DNA of 64,000 nt, from NCBI RefSeq assembly GCF_900156155.1, contig NZ_FTMD01000001.1, positions 248,001 through 312,000 of the forward strand, read 5' to 3'. This DNA is from Aromatoleum tolulyticum. GTDB lineage: Bacteria; Pseudomonadota; Gammaproteobacteria; Burkholderiales; Rhodocyclaceae. Of the stretch, positions 54,907-61,534 are shown piece by piece (position 1 is the stretch's first letter; each line of letters starts with the position of its first letter). The notes beneath the pieces were generated by a model, which saw only the letters and a list, made by a program, of their open reading frames with translations, was not told where the DNA came from and made no database searches. The position numbers and the translations under genes are program-made.

Positions 54907-56151
54907 ATGCTCACCAGCGCTGCATCGCTGCGCTGCGGACTGCTGCTCGAACCGCAGTTCGTCGCGGCGGAGGCCTGCGACTTGCCGGGCCTGTTCAACG
55001 TGGCGGTGCCCGAAGACCCGAGCAACCCGTGGCAAACGGTCTCCGGTGCGGTCGGGGTGACCCGTGAGTCGGCCTTGATCGGTGCAATCGCCGAGGGCCT
55101 GGAGCGTTATGCCGCAGCCTTCGTGGCGGCCAGGACGCTTCCGCGCTCGGAGATTCCCGCCACTGAACGGCTCGACGAGGGCAGTTTCGCCTGCTTTGCG
55201 GACGAGCAGCTCGGCCGGCCCGACTTCCCCTGGGCCACGCAGGCACAGGCCGAGGATCTCTTCGCCGAGGTCTTCAGCTTGCTCGACAACCGTTCGCGTT
55301 GGGTGCCGCAAGAGTGGGTGGGACTCGGGCCGCGCACGGGCACGGCGCGCCTGCCGTCGACATCGAGCGGCCTCGCAGCTTTTCGCCCGGTGGAGGGCGG
55401 GCCATGGATGGCCATGCTGCGCGCCACCGAAGAACTGCTCGAGCGGGATGCGCTTGCGACAACATGGCTGAACGGCCTGGGTGGCCGGGAGATTCCCCTA
55501 CCCGCCGCGTGGCGCGAGCAGGTGCAGGCGCGGGGCGGCGAAGCCTACGCCTTCGACATGACCCAGGAGTGGAATCCGCATCCGGTCGTGGCCGTGGCGG
55601 GTGGCATTCCCCGGCGCGGCGAGCCGCGCCATTGCCTGGGAATTGCTTGCCGGGCGACACGCGACGAAGCGCTGCAGAAGGCCTGGCTCGAATGGGGGCA
55701 GGCACTGACCTTCGCCGGCTTCCTCAAGCGCACCCGGGATGCGGAGCTGCCGCGTCATGCCGCGCAGTTGCGCCGCTTCGATGAGCACGCGGTCTTTTAC
55801 ACCCTGCGCCCCGATCTCTGGTCCAGAACCGCGCTAATCGCCCATCGAGAACCATTCGTTCCGGTCGAGCGGTTCGCCCCGGCTCCTGCTGCTGCGATCG
55901 ATCAGCTCGATCAACTGGTCCATCAACTGGCAAACAGCGGTGTCGACCTGTATTACCGCGAGCTCACCACGCGCGATGTCGCCGCGGCCGGCTTGCACGT
56001 CATCCGCGTGCTTTCACCGCAACTGACCGGACTGCACGCCGACGAGCGCGCGCCCTTCCTCGGTGGCCGCTGCAAGGACGTCCGCTGGCGTTACGGCAAT
56101 GCCCCCCGCTTCACCGCCTTTCCCAACCCCTTGCCGCATCCCCTAGGGTAA
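54907..56151 (+). CDS. YcaO-family cyclodehydratase
   Basis: 414 residues. ATP-dependent enzyme that turns Ser/Thr/Cys side chains into azolines. Mg-ATP-binding segments: ESALIGAIAEGLERYAA (Glu63, Glu66, Arg67 region) and AMLRATEELLERDALATTW (Glu175, Glu176 and Glu179 among candidates). The C-terminus ends NPLPHPLG, with Pro408, Pro410 and Pro412 forming the PxPxP tail that TOMM YcaO enzymes need for activity. ATG at 54907 has no good ribosome site, and the frame continues 25 sense codons back to the stop of the membrane protein, so an ATT near 54841 behind GGGGGTTGAG is a remote alternative. The gene is followed 7 bp later by the dehydrogenase. Confidence 0.85.
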   Translation: MLTSAASLRCGLLLEPQFVAAEACDLPGLFNVAVPEDPSNPWQTVSGAVGVTRESALIGAIAEGLERYAAAFVAARTLPRSEIPATERLDEGSFACFADEQLGRPDFPWATQAQAEDLFAEVFSLLDNRSRWVPQEWVGLGPRTGTARLPSTSSGLAAFRPVEGGPWMAMLRATEELLERDALATTWLNGLGGREIPLPAAWREQVQARGGEAYAFDMTQEWNPHPVVAVAGGIPRRGEPRHCLGIACRATRDEALQKAWLEWGQALTFAGFLKRTRDAELPRHAAQLRRFDEHAVFYTLRPDLWSRTALIAHREPFVPVERFAPAPAAAIDQLDQLVHQLANSGVDLYYRELTTRDVAAAGLHVIRVLSPQLTGLHADERAPFLGGRCKDVRWRYGNAPRFTAFPNPLPHPLG

Positions 56152-56158
56152 TTCGTTC

Positions 56159-56899
56159 ATGACCATCGACGACGCCAGCCCGCTGTTCGAAACGTTCTGG
56201 ATCAACAGTGAACTGAACGGGACACGGGCCCGCTTGCTGCGCGAGCGCATCGCCGCGGACGCCGCGCTACCGTATGAAGCCCCCGAGCCGGTCTATGCCA
56301 GGGCGGAACACCGACTGCCCTCCGTCCGCTCTTCGCTGACGGAAGCCCTTGCGCGACGGCGCAGCGGCCGGGAATTTTCCGCCGCCGCATTGAGCAAGGA
56401 CGACCTGGCGCACTTGCTTGCGCCCTTCGCCATGCGCCGTGACGGAACGCGCCCCTTGCCCTCCGGCGGCGGGAAATATCCGCTGTGGATCTATGCGGCC
56501 TTGCTTGGCGTGGAGGACGCCTCCGAGTTCGCCGGACAGATTTGCTGGTACGACCCCGGAACGCATGGGTTGTCGCCCATCGGCGCTTGTCCGTCCTGGA
56601 GCGCGCTGCAAAGCGTGCTCGGAACATCCTGGGATACCGCGCCATCGGCCGTGTTCTTCGCGGTGGCCAAACGTGGGCCAATGACCGCCAAGTACGGCGA
56701 GCGCGGGGGCCGCTTCATGCTCATGGAAGCCGGCACTTATCTCGCTGCGCTGTCGCTGGCGGCCGCCGAGCGAGAACTGGCCGCGGTTGCGCTCGGCTCC
56801 TTCCTGGACAGGCAAGTCTTGTCCCTGCTCGGCCTGGCGTCAAATGAGCATCTGGCCATGTTCGCCTTCGCCGCCGGCCATCCGAGACCACATCGATGA
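56159..56899 (+). CDS. SagB-type FMN-dependent azoline dehydrogenase (nitroreductase fold)
   Basis: 246 residues of nitroreductase fold. ALARRRSGREFSAAALSKDDL (FMN phosphate-binding region, about residues 64-82), LPSGGGKYPLWIYAALLGVED (101-120), and KYGERGGRFMLMEAGTYLAALSLAAAERELAAVALGSFLD near the C-terminus match SagB-type dehydrogenases. It should oxidise azolines to thiazoles or oxazoles, which makes the cluster a thiazole/oxazole system. The start is 7 bp after YcaO. The downstream 180 bp to the next gene holds no recognised element. Confidence 0.8.
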   Translation: MTIDDASPLFETFWINSELNGTRARLLRERIAADAALPYEAPEPVYARAEHRLPSVRSSLTEALARRRSGREFSAAALSKDDLAHLLAPFAMRRDGTRPLPSGGGKYPLWIYAALLGVEDASEFAGQICWYDPGTHGLSPIGACPSWSALQSVLGTSWDTAPSAVFFAVAKRGPMTAKYGERGGRFMLMEAGTYLAALSLAAAERELAAVALGSFLDRQVLSLLGLASNEHLAMFAFAAGHPRPHR

Positions 56900-57079
56900 G
56901 CGGATGAACTGATAGCAGACGCGGCACCACAAGATCGATTCCATATGCATGACTCTTGCCCCACGGTTGCGGCGACACCAGCAAGCTCCGCAGCGACGCT
57001 CGGACCGAGATCGAACCGGCACATCGAGTGCGTCCGTCGCACGCCCAGTCCTTTGCACTCACTACACGTCCTTCGCAAA

Positions 57080-57559
57080 ATGAAAAATTTCGTCGCCTTG
57101 GCGCTGCTATTCCTGGTCAGCGCCACAAGTGCCGCCGACGGCACGTTGCTCGAGCGAGCACTGACTTGCGAACTGCCTGATGAAGCTGTTGGATCGCTAC
57201 TTGTGACTCTGGGCGCCGAGCACACAGGCTTCGAAAGACCAGTCGCCCGCTATGCGCTACCGACGATCGACATCTACGAACTGGAGGAACCCGTCACCGC
57301 GCACGGGTACGCTTCGAGGCAGGTCGCTGTCAGCCCCGGACGAATCCTGCTGGTCGTCCCGATCGATTCCATTGCTACGGTCGCGCGCGATCTGAACCTG
57401 AAGGAAGTACCCTTTTCAGGAGCTCGTCGCCCCGTACGGCCATCCGTAACTATCGTTGCACTGCAACTCTCCCACAAGATCATTGCGGACAAGATCCTCG
57501 TGGGTTGCGAATACGCCTTTCGGAGCGCGGCGGAATGGTTTCAGCTCGTGGAGCAGTGA
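57080..57559 (+). CDS. Secreted protein of unknown family
   Basis: 159 residues from ATG 57080. Signal peptide MKNFVALALLFLVSATSAADG is followed by a mature domain with two Cys (LTCELPDEAVG and ILVGCEYAFRSAAEW) that may pair, and a segment ELEEPVTAHGYASRQVAVSPGRILLVVP. No family was recognised. A longer frame from 56945 would place a signal peptide at residue 46 and is not favoured. It lies downstream of the TOMM-like genes in the less GC-rich block; cotranscription is uncertain. Confidence 0.6.
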   Translation: MKNFVALALLFLVSATSAADGTLLERALTCELPDEAVGSLLVTLGAEHTGFERPVARYALPTIDIYELEEPVTAHGYASRQVAVSPGRILLVVPIDSIATVARDLNLKEVPFSGARRPVRPSVTIVALQLSHKIIADKILVGCEYAFRSAAEWFQLVEQ

Positions 57560-57691
57560 GTTCGTACTGGCGTTTCCGGCCTTCGCCCGGACGATGCACC
57601 GTTGGGCAAACGTGATGCCTTGCGCCCCCACTCTCCGCGGAATTCATCTGTCTAACGGCGCGCGCCGGCTGAGATCACGAGGGAGTTCCCG

Positions 57692-58270
57692 ATGCCCACA
57701 ATCTTCACCCATCCAGTCGTACCGCTCGCGATCGGTGCTGCACTTGGCCGCGGGATCATTCCGCCGCGGCTGCTTGCCTGCGGCGCAATCGCCGCGACTC
57801 TTCCCGATCTCGACGTGATCGCGTTCCGCCTGGGCATCCCCTACGCCGCAGAGTTCGGACACCGTGGCTTTTCCCACTCGCTGCTGTTCGCCTTGGTCGC
57901 CGCACTGCTGGGCGCCTGCTGTTTCCGCTGGCTGCATGCAAGCTTCCCGCGATCCTTCATCTTCCTGCTGACGGCGGTCGGCTCCCACGGCCTGCTCGAT
58001 ACGCTGACCAATGGAGGCCTCGGCATCGCGCTGCTCTGGCCCTGGTCGGGGGAGCGCTACTTCGCACCGTTTCAGCCGATCGAAGTCGCACCGCTCGGGC
58101 TCGGGCGGTTTTTCTCTGCAAAGGGAGCGAGCGTATTCCTGTCGGAGCTTCTTTGGGTATGGCTGCCGGCATTTGCGGCTGGAGCGACAGCCCTGCTGGC
58201 ACGCACCGCAGCCGGCAAGCTCGCGGCGCGATCGGAACAATTTGCGGCTCACGGGAAACGCATCCATTGA
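57692..58270 (+). CDS. YdjM-like membrane-bound metal-dependent hydrolase
   Basis: 192 residues, DUF457/YdjM type. THPVVPLAIGAALG (His), LPDLDVIAFRLGIPY (DxD), FGHRGFSHSLLFALV (HRGxSHS) and SHGLLDTLTNGGLG (HxxxD) carry the candidate metal ligands. Four to five membrane helices are predicted, with a cytoplasmic tail. Family members (some LexA-regulated) are inner-membrane hydrolases of unsettled substrate. It lies in the less GC-rich block after the TOMM-like genes. Confidence 0.82.
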   Translation: MPTIFTHPVVPLAIGAALGRGIIPPRLLACGAIAATLPDLDVIAFRLGIPYAAEFGHRGFSHSLLFALVAALLGACCFRWLHASFPRSFIFLLTAVGSHGLLDTLTNGGLGIALLWPWSGERYFAPFQPIEVAPLGLGRFFSAKGASVFLSELLWVWLPAFAAGATALLARTAAGKLAARSEQFAAHGKRIH

Positions 58271-58332
58271 CCGGACGCGAGACTATTTGAGCAAGCGGTA
58301 ATTCACGGCCTGCCCACCTGCATGACTACATC

Positions 58333-59739
58333 ATGATTCGCAACATAGCCCACAGCACCCGCACCGTCCTGCACTCGCTGCTCTCCGCGTTGCTCTACTG
58401 CGCGCCGGCCGTCAGTGCCGAACCACCCGCCGACTCCACTGCCCCCAGACCGCAGTTGGCCGCCGGACTGTATCGAGTGGCCCCTTTCGACGCCGCGCGA
58501 ATGAATGAATTCGTACCCGACTGGCTCAAACGCGGGACGCCGGTGGCAGTTCCGTTCGTCGCCGAGACGGACGAACTACGCCATGCGGTGGTCAGCTCCG
58601 AGCCATCTTCGGGCGCAGTAGCGGTCATGCTGCTCGCACGCCCTCCCGGCACCCAAGAATCGCTATTGGCGAACACCTCACCTCAGAAACGCCCGGACGA
58701 CGTGACGAGCGCCGGCCAAGGTCCGCAACCGGGCTGCCAGGTCTGGCGATGGCGCGTCGAGCCGACGCTCTACGCTCCCGATTTGGCTCCGGCCTCATCT
58801 TCGGGCTGCACATCGGCTCTGCAATATCAGCTCACCGCGCTCGATGCGTCCTTCGTACTGCAATCCTCCGCCCCGCTTGCAGGACAGATTTCGATGAATG
58901 TCGAGCAGAGCGTCGCACTCTCCCAGTTCAATCTAGTGGAGCGGCGCGCCTACGCCGACATCCTCTACCTTCCGCGCTCCGTTGCCTTGCGAGTGTATCC
59001 GTCGTCAGATGCGGCCTTGTCCCACGTGCGCCCGGAATTACCGGCAGGGAGCTACGTCGCGTTGCGCTCCGGCTCCGGTTCGGAATCGCCCGAGTGGCTG
59101 CACGTGGACTTCCTCGCGCCAGACGGCGAGGCGACGTCCGGCTGGCTGGAGTCCCTCGATGTGATTCCCGGGCGCCGCGTGAATCAGCAGCAGCAAACGC
59201 ACGATCATCGCTTCGAGGTCGTGGTGTCCGACGACGACGATGCCGGCGACGGATACCTGTCTTGGCAGGGCATCCTGGCAGTACACAAGAAGACCGGGAT
59301 GAAGCACATCCTGCCTGGCAGCGGGGAAGGTCGCCTGGGCCCCTCCGAACGTTTACTCACGGTGGTTGACGCCAACTTCGACGGTCACCCAGACATCATG
59401 ATCGGAGCAACGGACGGCGGGGCAGGCCCGAACAGCAGCAGTGCCTTCTATCTCTTCGATCCGGCGACGCAGCGCTTCGTCTACCACGATGGACTGTCGA
59501 TGCTCACGCAGGTGCAGATCGACCCGAGGCGAAAGACCATCTCCAGCGCTTCGCGCAACAGCTGCTGCAGTCACTCTTCGAGCACCTACCGATTTATCCG
59601 CGGAGAACTGCTCGAAATCGCGAATTTGGACGAGTCCCTTTCTACAGACGGAAAGTGGACCGTCACCACAAGCTGCGCCCTGCGTGGCAAAGAACTCGTC
59701 TGCAGGCAGCGGCGCAACAGGGTGCGGCTGCCGCGCTAG
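58333..59739 (+). CDS. Secreted protein with XAC2610-like C-terminal domain
   Basis: 468 residues. A likely signal peptide (TRTVLHSLLSALLYCAPAVSA) precedes an N-terminal region of unknown fold. A central SH3-like segment (VALRVYPSSDAALSHVRPELPAGSYVALRSG) follows, then a C-terminal domain with VVDANFDGHPDIMIGATDGG, SSSAFYLFDPATQRFVYHDGLS and RRKTISSASRNSC, matching XAC2610-type secreted proteins that carry an FG-GAP/Ca2+-like DxNxDGxxD loop. It is the last gene of the block. Its role is unknown and no link to the TOMM genes beyond proximity is visible. Confidence 0.65.
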   Translation: MIRNIAHSTRTVLHSLLSALLYCAPAVSAEPPADSTAPRPQLAAGLYRVAPFDAARMNEFVPDWLKRGTPVAVPFVAETDELRHAVVSSEPSSGAVAVMLLARPPGTQESLLANTSPQKRPDDVTSAGQGPQPGCQVWRWRVEPTLYAPDLAPASSSGCTSALQYQLTALDASFVLQSSAPLAGQISMNVEQSVALSQFNLVERRAYADILYLPRSVALRVYPSSDAALSHVRPELPAGSYVALRSGSGSESPEWLHVDFLAPDGEATSGWLESLDVIPGRRVNQQQQTHDHRFEVVVSDDDDAGDGYLSWQGILAVHKKTGMKHILPGSGEGRLGPSERLLTVVDANFDGHPDIMIGATDGGAGPNSSSAFYLFDPATQRFVYHDGLSMLTQVQIDPRRKTISSASRNSCCSHSSSTYRFIRGELLEIANLDESLSTDGKWTVTTSCALRGKELVCRQRRNRVRLPR

Positions 59740-59829
59740 GATAACCGGCCGTTTGGTGCGCGGACGAATGAATACGGGATCGCCCGAGCTTAGAGGCGCC
59801 TTAGGTCAAACGCGGGACTGGCCACGCAA

Positions 59830-60672
59830 TCATGCTTGTCTCGCCACCCGCGAGCGCTGCATCCCCAAGCCTGCGATTGAGAGCTGCATCGTCTGGCCCG
59901 GCCGCAGGTAGTGCGGCGGCGATTGCAGGAATCCGCTGCCGGGGGGCGTGCCGGTGAGGAGGACGTCGCCGGGATGGAGGGTCACGTAGCGGCTGGCGCA
60001 GGCGACCAGCTCGGCGCAGGTGAACAGCATGTCGGCGGTGTTCGACGCTTGCATGAGCTCGCCGTCGACGGAGAGACGGAGGTCCAGCGCCTGCGGGTCG
60101 GGCACTTCGTCGCGGGTGACGAGCCAGGGGCCGAGCGGGCAGAAGGTATCGCAGCTCTTGCCCTTGTCCCACGTCGGGCCGCGGTCGAACTGGAAGCCGC
60201 GCTCGGAGACGTCGTTGGCGATGCAGTAGCCGGCGACGTGGTCAAGCGCGCGGGCGGCGGGCACGGCGCGCGCGTGGCGGCCGATCACCAGTGCGAGCTC
60301 GACTTCCCAGTCGCCGCGGGTGGCGCCCGGCGGCAGGCGCACGGCGTCGCGCGCGCCGCATAGCGCGGAAGGGGCCTTGAGGAACAGGATGGGTTCGTCC
60401 GGCAGGGTGTGGCCCGCCGCGGCGTGCGCGCGGTAATTGAGACCGGCGGCGACGATCTTGCCGACGCCTGCGACGGGCACGCCGAGGCGCGGGCGGCCCG
60501 GCACCGCGGGGAGCGCGCCGGCATCGAGGCGGCGCAGCGCGGCGAGCGCCTTCGGTGCGAGTGTGGCGGGGCCGATGTCCGGGACGTGCGCGGCGAGGTC
60601 GCGCAGCACGCCGTCAGCGTCGATCAGCCCCGGACGTTCGCGGCCGCGGCGGCCGTAGCGGACGAGCTTCAT
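59830..60672 (-). CDS. FAH-family hydrolase/hydratase
   Basis: 280 residues. Family motifs: VAGVGKIVAAGLNYRAHAAAG, EPILFLKAPSALCG, RGDWEVELALVIGRHAR (metal-ligand Glu cluster), GYCIANDVSERGFQFDRG and LHPGDVLLTGTPPGSGF. These place it among fumarylacetoacetate hydrolases and 2-oxo-pent-4-enoate hydratase or ureidoglycolate lyase-like enzymes that act on beta-diketo or oxo acids in aromatic catabolism. It is unrelated in subfamily to the stump at 8307-8423. Downstream end of a dikinase-SDR-FAH transcript: the SDR stop is 4 bp upstream. Confidence 0.85.
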   Translation of the reverse strand: MKLVRYGRRGRERPGLIDADGVLRDLAAHVPDIGPATLAPKALAALRRLDAGALPAVPGRPRLGVPVAGVGKIVAAGLNYRAHAAAGHTLPDEPILFLKAPSALCGARDAVRLPPGATRGDWEVELALVIGRHARAVPAARALDHVAGYCIANDVSERGFQFDRGPTWDKGKSCDTFCPLGPWLVTRDEVPDPQALDLRLSVDGELMQASNTADMLFTCAELVACASRYVTLHPGDVLLTGTPPGSGFLQSPPHYLRPGQTMQLSIAGLGMQRSRVARQA

Positions 60673-60676
60673 GCGT

Positions 60677-61534
60677 TCACGCCGGCCAGGTGTGGCTGCC
60701 GCCGGCGTTCATCGCGAGGTTGCCGCCGTCGACCGGCAGCAGCACGCCGTTGACGGCGTGGGCGGCGTCGGAAGCGAGGAAGATGGCCGGGCCGACGTAG
60801 TCCTCCGGTTCGAGCAGGCGCCCCTGCGGCAGCCCGGCGAGGATGCGCGGCAGGACGTGGTCGCGGAAGCGCGGGTTGTCGAGGTGGCCGCGCAGCCCGG
60901 GCGTGAGGGTCTGCGCCGGGAGGATGGCGTTCACACGGATGCCCGCCCCGGCGTATTCGACGGCGAGCTCGCGCGTCATCTGGTGCACCGCGGCCTTGGT
61001 GCACCCGTAGGGCAGCGCGCCGCGCCCGAGCGCGGATTCCCCCGCGTTGGAGCCGATGTTGATGATGCTGCCCTGCCCCGCCGGCAGCATGCGGCGCAGC
61101 GCGGCCTGGCAGCACAGGAAATAGCCGGTGAGATTCACGGCGAGCATGCGCTCCCAGTCGGCGGCGGCCAGCTCGTGCGGACGCACGCGCGCGGGGAAGG
61201 CGAAGGGCACGTTGACGAGGATGTCGAGACGGCCGATGTCGTCGTCGATCGCGACGAACAGCCCGTCGACGGCGGCGGAGTCGGCGATGTCGACGACGTG
61301 CGCGAGCGGCGCAGGTCCGATCGTCGCGAGTTCGCGTGCGGTCTGCGCGAGACCGTCGGCGTCAATGTCGGCGATCGCCACGCGGGCGCCGGCGCGCGCG
61401 AGGCCGAGTGCCAGCGCGTGGCCGATGCCGCCGTTGGCGCCGGCGCCGGTGACGAGCGCGACGCGGCCGTCGAGGTCAAACCGCGGCGAATTGTTCCGGG
61501 AGTTGGGCGGCGGGGTCGTGGAGGGATTCATCAC
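60677..61534 (-). CDS. Short-chain dehydrogenase/reductase
   Basis: 285 residues. Cofactor loop VALVTGAGANGGIGHALALG (a TGxxxGxG variant with an extra Gly), adenine-site Asp in VAIADIDADG (NAD preference likely), catalytic Ser in INIGSNAGES and YxxxK as YGCTKAAV. The NNAG motif is replaced by NVPFAF. It oxidises or reduces a hydroxy-acid or alcohol intermediate of the linked pathway. The start overlaps the dikinase 3' end by 59 bp, a long overlap, because only ATG 61534 or 61531 preserve the Rossmann N-terminus. Confidence 0.87.
   Translation of the reverse strand: MMNPSTTPPPNSRNNSPRFDLDGRVALVTGAGANGGIGHALALGLARAGARVAIADIDADGLAQTARELATIGPAPLAHVVDIADSAAVDGLFVAIDDDIGRLDILVNVPFAFPARVRPHELAAADWERMLAVNLTGYFLCCQAALRRMLPAGQGSIINIGSNAGESALGRGALPYGCTKAAVHQMTRELAVEYAGAGIRVNAILPAQTLTPGLRGHLDNPRFRDHVLPRILAGLPQGRLLEPEDYVGPAIFLASDAAHAVNGVLLPVDGGNLAMNAGGSHTWPA

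Noticed and set aside
56945-57079. N-terminal extension (MHDSCPTVAATPASS...) of the secreted protein at 57080, or a separate small TOMM precursor
   Set aside because: It would put a signal peptide at residue 46, has no good ribosome site and no Ser/Thr/Cys-rich core comparable to the one at 54370-54831. A free small precursor here cannot be fully excluded.
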